Translations under genes and position numbers: made by a program
The notes under the pieces: model-generated
Database searches by the model: none
The model's input: the letters and a program-made list of their open reading frames with translations, nothing else
Told to the model about the DNA's origin: nothing
Part shown: in pieces, positions 18,215 to 28,085 of the stretch
How the letters are laid out: each line of letters begins with the position of its first letter
Numbering within the stretch: the stretch's first letter is position 1
From: Candidatus Zixiibacteriota bacterium
GTDB lineage: Bacteria > Zixibacteria > MSB-5A5 > UBA10806 > 4484-95
DNA: 64,000 bases
Reading direction: 5' to 3'
Assembly: GCA_024231855.1 (NCBI GenBank)
Contig: JAAEQD010000178.1
Span: 18,132-82,131 of the forward strand

Positions 18215-19225
18215 TTAGCGTTCAATTAGCAAATACTTTTCACCGGCAGATTTTTCCAGGCGATTCTTTATGAATTCGGCCTGCTGATTGGAGTTATACC
18301 CACCGACTAAAATACGGTAAAATTCTTTGCCACCCTCGATGAAAGTCTCCATATAAACATTGTAGCCGCTATTTTTATACAATGAGGATATCCTCAAAGC
18401 ATTGTCCTTTTTCGAGAACGCCCCTACCTGGATATAAAACCTAGAATGTCTGGATTTGGTTGCTTTTCCGGGTGACTTATCCGCGTATATTCTCCGAGGT
18501 TTTCCTTTCACTTTTACATAAGTCAGGTTTGATTGATATCGGTCGTTATATAAATCGTAATACCGTGCTACATCATCGGTATCGCCCTGGGCTTTGGCTA
18601 TTTCAGCTAATCCTAAAAGCGCCAGAGCGAAGATATCGTTCTCGTATTCTGGTTTTAATAGTTCACGGTACAAACGATGGGCTTCCAGATAATCTTTCAT
18701 CTCCAGACGCGTATCTGCCAGCCCAAGCCGTATCCAGCCGGAATAATTGGGAATGTATTCCGACTTATGAATAAAATCCTCATCTTGAGATTGATTGATC
18801 AAGTATTCGAAACTACTGGCCGCTTTTTTATGCTCATCTGATAAAAGATAACATCTGGCAGCCAGGTACCGCGCTTGCGGCGCGAAAGGTGAGCTTTCGG
18901 GGATGCTTTCGAGTTGCTTTCTGGCCGTAATAAACAGATGTTGAGCCAAATAATACTTGCCAAGTATAAGCCTGGCCCAATCGGTCAAATATGTGTCGGC
19001 GGACTTATTGATGAAATCCTTAAGATATGAGGCCGAGTTCTCTCCCGAGAGAGCGACTTTACCGTTTAAAAACAGATGTTCCGGTACGCCGGGATCAGCG
19101 CCATAAAGTTCTCTGAGCCGGTTATAGGCACGGTTGTATTGCCCATCTCGGAAATAATCATCTATCTCATCGGCTTGGGAAATCCCAATAGTTAGCAGCA
19201 GAAAGAACGCAACAATTAATCTCAT
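18215..19225 (-). CDS. Secreted TPR protein with C-terminal SPOR domain
   Basis: 336 residues. Signal peptide MRLIVAFFLLLTIGISQA. Residues ~20-235 are helical repeats of TPR type (AARCYLLSDEHKKAASSFEYL; ALLGLAEIAKAQGDTDDVARYY). Residues ~260-334 are a SPOR domain (FYIQVGAFSKKDNALRISS ... FYRILVGGYNSNQQA), which binds denuded peptidoglycan glycan strands, often at the division site. Overlaps the lapB stop by an ATGA, so it is the third gene of a lapA-lapB-SPOR operon. Confidence 0.87.
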   Translation of the reverse strand: MRLIVAFFLLLTIGISQADEIDDYFRDGQYNRAYNRLRELYGADPGVPEHLFLNGKVALSGENSASYLKDFINKSADTYLTDWARLILGKYYLAQHLFITARKQLESIPESSPFAPQARYLAARCYLLSDEHKKAASSFEYLINQSQDEDFIHKSEYIPNYSGWIRLGLADTRLEMKDYLEAHRLYRELLKPEYENDIFALALLGLAEIAKAQGDTDDVARYYDLYNDRYQSNLTYVKVKGKPRRIYADKSPGKATKSRHSRFYIQVGAFSKKDNALRISSLYKNSGYNVYMETFIEGGKEFYRILVGGYNSNQQAEFIKNRLEKSAGEKYLLIER

Positions 19226-20373
19226 AATCTGTTATACGGGCCAACGCGCCTGCAGTTTGCGCAAATCAACTCGGGCTTGGAAGAATTAGCGTTGCATCTG
19301 GGGCAAGCATATTGGTAATAACCATTATGAGGCATGGCCTTTATTGAACTCAGTATGTCAAGCGCTTTGTCTTGCTGGTTTTTATTGATATATAATTCGA
19401 CAAGCTTTGCGGCTGTTGAGATATCCTCGGTGTTCTTATTGATTATCGAAGCCAATGTATCGATCGTCCCGTCCAGGTCGCCTTTCTTTTCGGCAATTCC
19501 GGCTAATGATTTCATCGCGTTAAAATCATCAGGTTTTTGCTCCAGGATTTTAGCGTATATCTTTTCCACATCAGAGAATTGGCCCAATTCGAACATCGTT
19601 TGCTCCATTTTATAAGCAACCTGATAAACTTCCGAGGGGGCTTTAACAGCCAGTTTTTTATAGAATTCCACCGCATCCTGTTTTCTGTCCTCAGCCAGAT
19701 AAGATTCGGCGATCATGATATATGATTGAGCGAACTTGTCATCATAATGAAGGGCGTCCTTATACACCAGCCTGGCCTTATGGAACTCACCGTCGTTATA
19801 ATGTTTATCTCCGCCAAGATGCTTGTATATCGCCAATTTGTTATACTGATCTTTGGATTTGAGTAAGTTTTTGCAGGAAGAGAACGCCTTATCCCAATTT
19901 TCCGTTTTTTCATGAACTTCAAGTATTTTTTCCAGCGCCCAGTTTTTATAGTCGGAATCCTTGGCCAGCTTGGTGAGAACCTCCAATGCCAATTCATACT
20001 TATTGGCCTGAATATAGTCTTTGGCCAGGCTTTGCCAGACCAGTGATTTCATCTGAGGCTCGATTTTCTTACGAAGCGTAAGCTCATTGTGGACCCGAAT
20101 CGCTTTCTCGATCTGGCCTCGAGCCCGGAAGAGATCGCCCAGCCTGAGATAAGCGTCGATATTATCGGTGTCATCGGCAACAGCCTGTTTCAGCTTGGCA
20201 AAAGCCGTGCTATCGTCACCGGCGATAAGCGCCCTTAGACCATCTATATAGCTTTCCGGGAACACCCTTCTCTCTTTCGATCCCCTTCTACCAAGCGAAA
20301 AAAGTAAAGCTAAAAGGACTAAAGTAACAGGTATTACGATCCACCAATATGAGGTTAATGATGTCTGCTCCAT
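19222..20373 (-). CDS. lapB: LapB-like TPR/rubredoxin-type membrane protein
   Basis: 383 residues, close to LapB (YciM, 389 in E. coli). N-terminal membrane helix (~10-25), TPR array (~40-345; YLRLGDLFRARGQIEKAIRVH, SLAGIAEKKGDLDGTIDTLAS) and a C-terminal rubredoxin-like metal ribbon with Cys357, Cys360, Cys371 and Cys374 (CPRC ... CANC). In proteobacteria LapB controls LpxC turnover and LPS assembly. The start overlaps the lapA stop by one base (TAATG) and its stop overlaps the SPOR gene. The lapA neighbour strongly supports the call; lpxC regulation in this organism is inference. Confidence 0.87.
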   Translation of the reverse strand: MEQTSLTSYWWIVIPVTLVLLALLFSLGRRGSKERRVFPESYIDGLRALIAGDDSTAFAKLKQAVADDTDNIDAYLRLGDLFRARGQIEKAIRVHNELTLRKKIEPQMKSLVWQSLAKDYIQANKYELALEVLTKLAKDSDYKNWALEKILEVHEKTENWDKAFSSCKNLLKSKDQYNKLAIYKHLGGDKHYNDGEFHKARLVYKDALHYDDKFAQSYIMIAESYLAEDRKQDAVEFYKKLAVKAPSEVYQVAYKMEQTMFELGQFSDVEKIYAKILEQKPDDFNAMKSLAGIAEKKGDLDGTIDTLASIINKNTEDISTAAKLVELYINKNQQDKALDILSSIKAMPHNGYYQYACPRCNANSSKPELICANCRRVGPYNRL

Positions 20374-20708
20374 TAGCTGCCTTCTTCCTGATCCTGGCCG
20401 CTCTCGGCTTTTTCATCAGGTTCTTCCAGGGGCAGGTTGCGCAAGGTCGTAATCTCCTGAGTCAGGATTCTATTTCTCTTTTTTTGTTCGGATAATTGAC
20501 TAACCATCTTGAAATATTGAATTATAGAAATAGCAAACCAGAATAACAGACCTATACAGAAAGCTATATATATTACAAATATCAAAGGCACATCATAGAA
20601 ATGCTTGGCGGCAATCGTAATTTGTACTTTCTGTGATGTATTCTGGATTGAGAAACCTAACAGGCCGACAATTAAAACCGCGGCTACGGCATAACGAATT
20701 ATCCACAT
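20373..20708 (-). CDS. lapA: LapA-domain membrane protein
   Basis: 111 residues. Two membrane helices (~4-22 and ~42-65) flank a short loop with QNTSQKVQITIAAKHFYDVPL; a cytoplasmic coiled-coil-like tail follows (LSEQKKRNRILTQEITTLRNL), ending acidic. This is the LapA (YciS) pattern: helix, Q-N-x-x-x-V, second helix, coiled coil. Starts after a good GGAGGG ribosome site and a near-consensus promoter at 20732-20760. Confidence 0.87.
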   Translation of the reverse strand: MWIIRYAVAAVLIVGLLGFSIQNTSQKVQITIAAKHFYDVPLIFVIYIAFCIGLLFWFAISIIQYFKMVSQLSEQKKRNRILTQEITTLRNLPLEEPDEKAESGQDQEEGS

Positions 20709-20731
20709 AATCCCTCCAAAATTTTGACAGA

Positions 20732-20760
20732 ATCATAACACTTATTCATGCGTCAGTCAA
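20732..20760 (-). promoter_or_regulatory. Promoter of the lapA-lapB-SPOR operon
   Basis: TTGACT (20755-20760), 17-base spacer, TATGAT (20732-20737) on the minus strand; the first ATG is at 20708. One mismatch in each hexamer. Confidence 0.65.
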
Positions 20761-20816
20761 CACAAAATAATGCCTGAAGCCGTTATTATAAAACAATTAA
20801 TGTATTTATAGCAAAT

Positions 20817-21521
20817 TTATTCAATATTCGCCGATTCGCCGCTTTCCGGAAATTTTATCGTTTTGATAATGAGGGCAAATTCATCTCTCACACTCTGGTA
20901 AAACTCATTTTCAGCCAGCGCGTTGATTACGTAGAGATAACCATCATGCACAACTGCGTAGACTTCATGAACATCGTGAATATCCTTGACTATGCGTCCT
21001 CCATAGGCGCGGTATCTTGGATCGTCCTGTTCGGCCTGCATATGGCGCTCCCAGGGTCTCTTAAAGAGCGCTAACATCCCCTTATTACCAGCCACTTCGA
21101 ACTTTTGCTTACCAACGAATTCCCCAGCGAGGATAAGATTCATATTATTGATAATATCGTCTTTGGACGAATGAGATACTATATCGCTCTGAAGTTTATC
21201 CATGAACTCCTCGGCCGTTATAGTGGCTGGGATCGCGTAAATCTGGATTTCCGGAATCGTGAATTCTCCATCCAGCTCTTTGGCATCATGATTAATACGG
21301 TAATTCTTCTGCATTAACAAAGCTCTCATGACAGCCGGTTTCTCAGGTTTTTCTTTAAAAGTCTTTGTTTTCCAATTTTTTGGGACATCAATCGTGAAAT
21401 TGAGCTTCAGATCCGTTAAAACATTATCTTTGCATTCGGCAGTTTTTGTCTTTTTCGCTATAGCCGGTATGATCATTAGAGCCACCAGCATAAATATAAC
21501 TACCGCTTTAGCCTTGTACAT
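20817..21521 (-). CDS. Secreted PsbP-like protein of unknown function
   Basis: 234 residues. Signal peptide MYKAKAVVIFMLVALMIIPAIA. The mature part opens with LKLNFTIDVPKNWKTKTF, typical of PsbP-fold proteins, and ends with a long helix before IIKTIKFPESG, also typical of that fold. No catalytic motif. Preceded by AAGGAGG. It lies between pgsA and lapA with gaps of about 100 bases each side, so it is probably its own transcript. Confidence 0.7.
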   Translation of the reverse strand: MYKAKAVVIFMLVALMIIPAIAKKTKTAECKDNVLTDLKLNFTIDVPKNWKTKTFKEKPEKPAVMRALLMQKNYRINHDAKELDGEFTIPEIQIYAIPATITAEEFMDKLQSDIVSHSSKDDIINNMNLILAGEFVGKQKFEVAGNKGMLALFKRPWERHMQAEQDDPRYRAYGGRIVKDIHDVHEVYAVVHDGYLYVINALAENEFYQSVRDEFALIIKTIKFPESGESANIE

Positions 21522-21622
21522 TTTACCTCCTTGAAAGAAATCATTTTCTCTTGAAATGTATTAATCTCCATTAAACTTACGCAAACAAGCTAATCAAGTT
21601 CCATTTTTATATACACTTATAT

Positions 21623-22213
21623 CTAAATATTATTCTCCTTTTTATAAGAAATAGCGCGAATTCCAATAAATAAATAACTCACCGATGATGCAACTATGAA
21701 GAAAACGGAGGACCAAAACGCAAAAGCATATAATTGATGGGCTTTGAAAACATAAATAATCAAAGCTAAAGATAATACTGTAACAGTCAATTTACCGATA
21801 ATATTAGAAACAGGGATTTCTTTCACTTTTTTAATAATCGCGAACCCAAATACGGCAATAGTTAGATCTCTGGCGATTATTATAATTACAAGCGATACCG
21901 GCATATCGCCATACAACGACACAGCAAATGCCGCCGAAGCTACACAAAGTTTATCCGCCAAAGGATCAATAATTTTGCCGGCTTTGGTTATAGAATTAAG
22001 CCGCCTGGCCAGAAAACCATCCAGGAAATCGGAGATAAGAGCCCAAACAACTAAACACACTATCAGGGCAATGTTATCATCTTTAATCGCCCAGAAAATG
22101 ATTGGCGAAATAACCACCCTTGATAGAGAAAGCAGATTTGGTATCCGCGATACGTCTGTTAGTCGCTCACCTGGAGCCTGGCTAATTTCTTCGGTTTTTA
22201 TAGACTTATTCAG
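21623..22213 (-). CDS. pgsA: CDP-alcohol phosphatidyltransferase, probably PgsA
   Basis: The first conventional start (GTG at 22117) would remove the conserved RIPNLLSLSRVVISP opening, which is encoded in the same frame upstream. No ATG, GTG or TTG exists there, but a CTG at 22211-22213, overlapping the recN stop (CTGA), has AGGAGG 8 bases before it. From there the protein has 196 residues, normal for PgsA. The family signature DG-x2-AR-x8-G-x3-D-x3-D is complete (DGFLARR...GKIIDPLAD), and there are about five membrane helices. It would make phosphatidylglycerophosphate from CDP-diacylglycerol and glycerol-3-phosphate at the inner membrane. gpsA and plsY in the same gene run fit phospholipid synthesis. 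Confidence 0.83.
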   Translation of the reverse strand: MNKSIKTEEISQAPGERLTDVSRIPNLLSLSRVVISPIIFWAIKDDNIALIVCLVVWALISDFLDGFLARRLNSITKAGKIIDPLADKLCVASAAFAVSLYGDMPVSLVIIIIARDLTIAVFGFAIIKKVKEIPVSNIIGKLTVTVLSLALIIYVFKAHQLYAFAFWSSVFFIVASSVSYLFIGIRAISYKKENNI

Positions 22214-23901
22214 GAGCGTCCCTCCTGTAATAATTGATTTGCCCCATCCAACGCGATCTCGCTGATTTTCTCTCCGGCTAACAGACGGGCGATTTCGGCA
22301 ACCCGCTGGTCGCCTTCGAGCATTTTAATTTTGGTAACCGACCTACCTTTGCTTTTGCCTTTATAAACTTTGAAATGCGTCTCTCCCCGGCTGGCGATTT
22401 GTTGAAGGTGAGTTATACAGATCACCTGGCTGTTTTTCGCTAATTTTTGAAGTTTCTTGCCCACCTGCGAGGCAACTTCTCCTGATATGCCGGTATCAAT
22501 CTCATCGAAAACCAGTGTTTCACGGGGGAGCGAATCAATCAAAGCCGAAATAATAGCCAGCATTAACCTGGACAATTCGCCGCCTGAAGCGGTAGATGCC
22601 AACGGTTTAAGCTTCTCACCGGGATTGGGACAGATTAGGAATTCTATAATATCGAAGCCGGTTTCATCACCGGTAAAATTTTTCATCTCAACCAGGTAAG
22701 GTCCGCTATCGCTCTGATTAGTCATGAATTTGACTTTAAAATCAGCCCCCTTCATAGCCAAATCGGTCAGATGCTTGACAACCTGTTTCTCCAGTTTAGC
22801 GGCGGCTTTCCGCCTGGCAGCAGAGATAGCTTGCGCTTTCTCTGATAAAATGATTTGATGCGCCACAATATCTTTTGTCAATCTGGCCAAAGCTTCATTT
22901 ATATCTTCATATTGTCCGACTTTAACTTTGGCGTTTTCGCAATACTGGGTAATTTCGTTAATATTTTGACCGTATTTGCGTTTCAGCTTTTTAATGAGTA
23001 CGAGTCGATCCTCGACTATTTCCAGACGGCCGGAATCATACTCAAAACTTTCGGCCATTTCCCGAATCGAAATGCCCGACTCATCAAGTATGATTGACAG
23101 TTCATTGAGTTTATTTTTCAGTGACTCCGCTTTATCGGAAAACAGTACTATTCTATCTAATTCCTTTATAGATGATTTGATGCGTTCGGACGCCGAACCA
23201 TCCTCAGTGAATAAGCTGTTTTCGCATATTCGGCAAACGGATTTAATCTTTTCGGCGTTAACAAGTTGAAGTTTCTCCTGCTCAAGCCGCTTATCCTCAT
23301 CCTCTTCAAGCGAGGCCAGTTCAATTTCCTTAATCTGGAATTCTAAAAGCTCTTTTTCAGCGGCCCAATCATCCTGTTTTTTCTGCAAAGTAGAAAGTTC
23401 GGATTTCAAGTTGTTGTTTTTTCTGAATAACCGGGACAACTCATCGTTTTCATTCTCCAAATGAGCATATATGTCAATTATCTGAATATGACTGGTAGGA
23501 TCGGTCAATCCTTTTTGTCGATGCTGACCGGTGATATCCGCCAGGTTGCCGCCTATTTCTTTAAGATTGGTCAGCGTAACTTGACGGTTATCGATAAACG
23601 CTCGACTTCGGCCATCTTTTTTTATTTCACGTCTTATTATATAACTATCAGGATTCACAAATTCAACAGCTGTAAAATCATTATTTGTGACGCAAGAAAC
23701 TTCAGTTTCAATAATAGCGGCTTTGGCCCCGGTTCGAATTGCCTCCTCGGAAGCCCTTTCGCCGAACGCCAATCCTAAGGCACCTATAATTATTGTTTTG
23801 CCGGCTCCGGTGGAACCGGTAAATATGTTTAATCCCGGTTTGAATTCAATGGTTAAATCTTCGATTAAGGCATAATTGTTAATATGCAGTGTTTCAATCA
23901 T
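22210..23901 (-). CDS. recN: DNA repair protein RecN
   Basis: 563 residues, normal for RecN. Walker A FTGSTGAGKTI (G32-K35-T36), a central coiled-coil region (~150-370), the ABC signature TASGGELSRLMLAI and Walker B ETLVFDEIDTGISG, followed by the CITHLQQIA switch. An SMC-like ATPase acting in double-strand break repair. The start overlaps the nadK stop by 8 bases. Confidence 0.95.
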   Translation of the reverse strand: MIETLHINNYALIEDLTIEFKPGLNIFTGSTGAGKTIIIGALGLAFGERASEEAIRTGAKAAIIETEVSCVTNNDFTAVEFVNPDSYIIRREIKKDGRSRAFIDNRQVTLTNLKEIGGNLADITGQHRQKGLTDPTSHIQIIDIYAHLENENDELSRLFRKNNNLKSELSTLQKKQDDWAAEKELLEFQIKEIELASLEEDEDKRLEQEKLQLVNAEKIKSVCRICENSLFTEDGSASERIKSSIKELDRIVLFSDKAESLKNKLNELSIILDESGISIREMAESFEYDSGRLEIVEDRLVLIKKLKRKYGQNINEITQYCENAKVKVGQYEDINEALARLTKDIVAHQIILSEKAQAISAARRKAAAKLEKQVVKHLTDLAMKGADFKVKFMTNQSDSGPYLVEMKNFTGDETGFDIIEFLICPNPGEKLKPLASTASGGELSRLMLAIISALIDSLPRETLVFDEIDTGISGEVASQVGKKLQKLAKNSQVICITHLQQIASRGETHFKVYKGKSKGRSVTKIKMLEGDQRVAEIARLLAGEKISEIALDGANQLLQEGRS

Positions 23902-24781
23902 GGTTTGCCGTTAGGGGCCTGGCGCCCCAATGAAGTTTCGTTCGCAAGATTTCAAAAAATGAATAATCCTTTATTCTGATGAGCTTGATTGTACGCGGCG
24001 CCCGGCAAATACTAATTTTTGTCCCATATTCAAGCGTGTATCTAATTTGGCCATCAACCGTCATTCTCACATCGATATTATCGGAAGCGACTTTAATCGT
24101 CAATTTGCTCCTGTCATTGAATACTATGGGTCGAAGAGTTAAAGAGTGCGGGCATATCGGGCTGGCGATAATTGCTCCAAGATGAGGATGCATTACCGGC
24201 CCGCCGGCAGCCAAATTGTATGCGGTTGACCCGGTTGGGGTTGAAATAATAAGCCCATCGGCATTGTATGGACATACAAAATGTTCATCCCGGCTTGAGC
24301 CTGCCTGATAAAGATCAAGCTTGATCAAGCGAGTGCTGTCGCCGTGATCCAAAACTATATCATTTAGCGCGTAGTAACGTTTATCACCCGTATCGCTAAT
24401 TTCGGCCTCGAGAACCATTCGCTCTTCGATCGTGTAATCATCATCTTTTAATCTTTCCAGGGCAGATGGTATATCCTGGGGCATAATTTCGGTTAAAAAG
24501 CCCAAGCGACCGACGTTTATACCGAAAACCGGAATTCCGTGATGACCGACGTTTCTAACCGATGAAAGCATCGTACCATCCCCGCCTAACGACAGGACGC
24601 AGTCGATATCTTCATGAAGTTCAGATATTGGTTTAATGAACCGGGTCTCGCCGATTATTTCAGCCAGTTCGTTGCAGACCCAATAAGTGAGTCCCTCGCC
24701 TTTGAGCCATTCAATAACGAGTTTGGCTGTTCTCTCGACATTTGGCCTGGTAGGATGAGCAATTATTCCGAATCTTTTCAA
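23894..24781 (-). CDS. nadK: NAD kinase
   Basis: 295 residues. GGDGTML motif (G66-D68-G69-T70) with the catalytic Asp, then NVGRLGFLTEI, the NE/D-type ligand region YALNDIVLDHG and STPTGSTAYNLAAGGP. Phosphorylates NAD to NADP in the cytosol. Two bases separate it from dxs, in the operon dxs-nadK-recN-pgsA. Confidence 0.95.
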   Translation of the reverse strand: MKRFGIIAHPTRPNVERTAKLVIEWLKGEGLTYWVCNELAEIIGETRFIKPISELHEDIDCVLSLGGDGTMLSSVRNVGHHGIPVFGINVGRLGFLTEIMPQDIPSALERLKDDDYTIEERMVLEAEISDTGDKRYYALNDIVLDHGDSTRLIKLDLYQAGSSRDEHFVCPYNADGLIISTPTGSTAYNLAAGGPVMHPHLGAIIASPICPHSLTLRPIVFNDRSKLTIKVASDNIDVRMTVDGQIRYTLEYGTKISICRAPRTIKLIRIKDYSFFEILRTKLHWGARPLTANHD

Positions 24782-24783
24782 AG

Positions 24784-26682
24784 CTATTTGTATTCCCTTG
24801 AAGTATCTTTCTTCTCCTGGATAATATCCAATATCGATGAAGCGATTCCGTCGCTGGTGAGTCCGTATTGTTTCAGTAAACTGGAACGGCTTCCGTGCTC
24901 GATGAATTTATCGGGCAGACCCAGGTTATGCAAGATCATATCATTAAAGCCTTGATCGTTTATATAGCCCCCGATATATTGTCCGAATCCGCCGATCTTA
25001 GAGCCCTCTTCTATGGTGACAACCAAGCCAAATTTGAGGAGTATCTCTTTCATCATTGCCCTATCGATAGGCTTAAGGAACCGGCAGTTGATTACGGTGG
25101 CTTTGATACCGTCTTTATCGAGTAAATCGGCCGCCTGCCACGATGGATAAACCATCGAGCCGACCGCCAGAATTGCCAGATCGCCCCCATGGCGAAGAAT
25201 TTCCCAGCTGCCATATTTTATTTTACCATAAGTGTTCTTGATATCGGTTTCCGGGACATCGGCGCGTGGATATCGAATCGTGAACGGCCCATCTTGCCAA
25301 TTCGATGCCAGGGCCATGAGGTTCTGCAGTTCGATACCATTTTTGGGAGCGGTTATAGTCATATCGGGTATCTGCATCAGGTAGCTGATATCGAAACAAC
25401 CATGATGAGTCGGACCATCTTCGCCGACTATACCGGCCCTGTCAATACAGAAAACCGCCGGCAGTTTTTGTAAAGCGACATCATGAACCAACTGATCGAA
25501 ACCTCGCTGAAGAAACGTTGAATATACCGCGAAAAACGGTTTCCGACCGGCTGATGCCAAACCGGCGGCAAATGTCGAACCATGCTGCTCGGCGATCCCC
25601 ACATCGAAAAAGCGTTCGGGAAATTTCCTGGAAAACTTCGCCAGCCCGGTGCCGGTAGTCATAGCGGCGGTTATGGCGCAGATTTTTTCATCATTGTCCG
25701 CTAACTGTATTAAAGTTTCGCCAAATACATTGGTGTATGGCAAAGATTTTTTCAAACTGCGCGATTCGCCGGTCTCTTTATCGAATGAACCTATGCCATG
25801 AAAGCTTGTCGGGTTCTCCTCGGCGAATTTATAGCCCTTGCCCTTCTTCGTGATAACATGTAAAAGTAGCGGACCGTTTAAATCTTTTAGCTGGCTCAAC
25901 GTCTTTATCATCAGGCCGACATCATGACCGTCGATCGGGCCGAAATATCTGAATCCCAATTTCTCGAAAATCTGGCCGGGAACCAGGAAGCTTTTAACTA
26001 CATCCTGCATAGCCGTTACGCCGCGGCGGAGAACATCTTTTTTGGGAAGCCTTTCGGTCAGGTTCCAGATATCGGCTTTGAGCTTATTGTAATTTTGATC
26101 GGCAATAATATCGGTGAGATATTTAGATAAAGCGCCGACATTCCTGGAGATCGACATCTCATTGTCGTTGAGGATAATCAGTAATTTCTTGCCCAGGCCG
26201 CCGGCTTGATTCAAGCCCTCATAAGATAAACCTCCAGTAAGCGAACCATCCCCGATAACAGCTATGACATTATGATCTTCTCCGGCCAGATCGCGAGCGG
26301 CGGCGAAACCCAGAGCCGCCGAGATCGAGGTCGAGGCATGGCCGGCGACGAACGTATCATGAGGTGATTCCTCGGGTTTGGGAAATCCTGATAGACCGCC
26401 TTCGCGACGAATCGTGGCGAAATCATCTTTACGGCCGGTTATTATTTTGTGGGTGTAGCATTGATGGCCGACATCGTAAAGAATTTTATCGGTTCCCGAT
26501 TCGAACACATAATGCAATGCCAGCGTTAATTCGACTATCCCCATATTGGAGGCCAGATGGCCGCCGTTTTTTGAGATGACATCGATAATTAATTCGCGAA
26601 TCTCCCCGGCCAATTCGGGAAGCTGATCGATATTGAGATTTTTCAGGTCTAGATGAGAATTTATATTTTCCAGCAGGCTCAC
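24784..26682 (-). CDS. dxs: 1-deoxy-D-xylulose-5-phosphate synthase
   Basis: 632 residues, full length. Thiamine diphosphate motif GDGSLTGGLSYEGLN...LLIILNDN (~143-170), HDTFVAGHASTSISAALG near residue 110, GPIDGHD, and the transketolase-C region with TRYPRA-type FTIRYPR. First step of the MEP isoprenoid pathway, condensing pyruvate and glyceraldehyde-3-phosphate. Its start overlaps the xseB stop by ATGA, the usual xseB-dxs order. Confidence 0.97.
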   Translation of the reverse strand: MSLLENINSHLDLKNLNIDQLPELAGEIRELIIDVISKNGGHLASNMGIVELTLALHYVFESGTDKILYDVGHQCYTHKIITGRKDDFATIRREGGLSGFPKPEESPHDTFVAGHASTSISAALGFAAARDLAGEDHNVIAVIGDGSLTGGLSYEGLNQAGGLGKKLLIILNDNEMSISRNVGALSKYLTDIIADQNYNKLKADIWNLTERLPKKDVLRRGVTAMQDVVKSFLVPGQIFEKLGFRYFGPIDGHDVGLMIKTLSQLKDLNGPLLLHVITKKGKGYKFAEENPTSFHGIGSFDKETGESRSLKKSLPYTNVFGETLIQLADNDEKICAITAAMTTGTGLAKFSRKFPERFFDVGIAEQHGSTFAAGLASAGRKPFFAVYSTFLQRGFDQLVHDVALQKLPAVFCIDRAGIVGEDGPTHHGCFDISYLMQIPDMTITAPKNGIELQNLMALASNWQDGPFTIRYPRADVPETDIKNTYGKIKYGSWEILRHGGDLAILAVGSMVYPSWQAADLLDKDGIKATVINCRFLKPIDRAMMKEILLKFGLVVTIEEGSKIGGFGQYIGGYINDQGFNDMILHNLGLPDKFIEHGSRSSLLKQYGLTSDGIASSILDIIQEKKDTSREYK

Positions 26683-26912
26683 TCTTTTTCATCCTCCTCG
26701 AACAGATTGAGTTCGAATTCGCCATCTTCATTTTTAATCAATTGTTTGACTTTTGTTTCAGCCTCGGTTAATTTTTTGTGGCATTTTTTCGAAAGATCAA
26801 CGCCTTCCTCGAATACCTTGATTGATTCATCCAGGCCCAATTTGCCTGATTCCAGGTCTTCGACTATCTGCTCGAGCCGTTCCATAGCTTTTTCAAAATC
26901 GAATTTGGCCAA
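26679..26912 (-). CDS. xseB: Exodeoxyribonuclease VII small subunit
   Basis: 77 residues, typical length. FEKAMERLEQIVEDLESGKLGLDESIKVFEEGVDL is the family core. Partner of XseA; the large-subunit gene is not present in the window, so the subunit genes are split here. Acidic tail ELNLFEEDEKE. Confidence 0.93.
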   Translation of the reverse strand: MAKFDFEKAMERLEQIVEDLESGKLGLDESIKVFEEGVDLSKKCHKKLTEAETKVKQLIKNEDGEFELNLFEEDEKE

Positions 26913-27025
26913 TTTATTCTCTCTCCTTTTAGTCTATATATAATCTTAAAAATACAATATGCTTGTCTCAAAGCGGGTTGGCAAGAATTTTATTAATATT
27001 TGCCAATTGCAAAAAACTACACTTA

Positions 27026-28033
27026 TTACCAGATTTCGGGCTTGGGCGTCCTCGTCATCAAATCGTAAAGCGCTGTTTTTGGGTCTTTATCATCGAAAAG
27101 AATATTATAAACCTCGGTCGTTATAGGCATCTCAACAGCATGTTTCTGTGATAACTGGTAGGCTGACTGGGTGGTCTTGACACCTTCGGCCACCATCGTC
27201 ATCGATTCGAGTATTTCGGCCAGCTTCCGACCCTTGCCTAGCTGCTCGCCAACGAAGCGGTTGCGGGAGTGACGGCTGGTACAGGTGGTAATCAGGTCGC
27301 CGATTCCGGAGAGGCCGGCGAATGTACGAGGATCGGCGCCCATATTCTGGCCCAGACGGGCCATTTCGGCCAGCCCGCGGGTTATCAGCGCGCCGATTGT
27401 GTTATCGCCCAACTCAAGACCATAGGATATGCCAGCGGCGATGGCTACTACGTTTTTCAGAGAACCGCCCAATTCGACTCCGATCAGGTCAGTCGAGGTG
27501 TAGACACGCATCGTTTTACTCGAAAATACCTTCTGGGCGCTCTCAGCAACCTTGATATCATCGGCGGCCACGACTACGGTAGTCGGGATATTGCGAGACA
27601 CCTCCTCGGCATGGGATGGGCCTGACAAAGTAGAAATAGCGTTGTGATATCGTCCCGGAAGCTCCTGAAGTAATACTTCAGACATTCTATTTAACGTATT
27701 GTTTTCTATGCCCTTAGCGAGACTTATAACGAAATCTATCTCATCCGGTAAATGTCGCACCATTGGTTTGACAGTAGCCCTCAAAACTTGCGACGGAACC
27801 GCCAACACAATAGCATCGGAATCGGTTACCGCCGTTTCGATATCATTTGTGATAGTGATCGCCTCGGGAATTTTGATTCCGGGCAGCCTATCGGGTTGTT
27901 CTCGAAGCTTCTGTATTTTGGCACAGTCTTCCTCGAAAAACTCCCAGAGGTTGACATCATAACCGTTTTGATTTATCAGAACGGCCACGGCAATCCCCCA
28001 ACTGCCGGCGCCTAATACTGCTATTTTAGTCAT
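27026..28033 (-). CDS. gpsA: Glycerol-3-phosphate dehydrogenase [NAD(P)+]
   Basis: 335 residues. Rossmann motif GAGSWGIAVA (8-17), LAVPSQVLR, the catalytic-region SLAKGIE and GGSLKNVVAIAAGISYGLELGDNTIGALITRGLAEM. Reduces dihydroxyacetone phosphate to sn-glycerol-3-phosphate, the substrate of PlsY encoded just upstream. Has its own strong promoter. Confidence 0.96.
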   Translation of the reverse strand: MTKIAVLGAGSWGIAVAVLINQNGYDVNLWEFFEEDCAKIQKLREQPDRLPGIKIPEAITITNDIETAVTDSDAIVLAVPSQVLRATVKPMVRHLPDEIDFVISLAKGIENNTLNRMSEVLLQELPGRYHNAISTLSGPSHAEEVSRNIPTTVVVAADDIKVAESAQKVFSSKTMRVYTSTDLIGVELGGSLKNVVAIAAGISYGLELGDNTIGALITRGLAEMARLGQNMGADPRTFAGLSGIGDLITTCTSRHSRNRFVGEQLGKGRKLAEILESMTMVAEGVKTTQSAYQLSQKHAVEMPITTEVYNILFDDKDPKTALYDLMTRTPKPEIW

Positions 28034-28085
28034 TTTAATTCATCCGTTATCAAATTATTTTTTACATTCTATCTACTAATAGTTG

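Noticed and set aside
26679..26912. xseA next to xseB
   Set aside because: Searched both sides; neighbours are dxs and gpsA, so the large subunit is not in this window.
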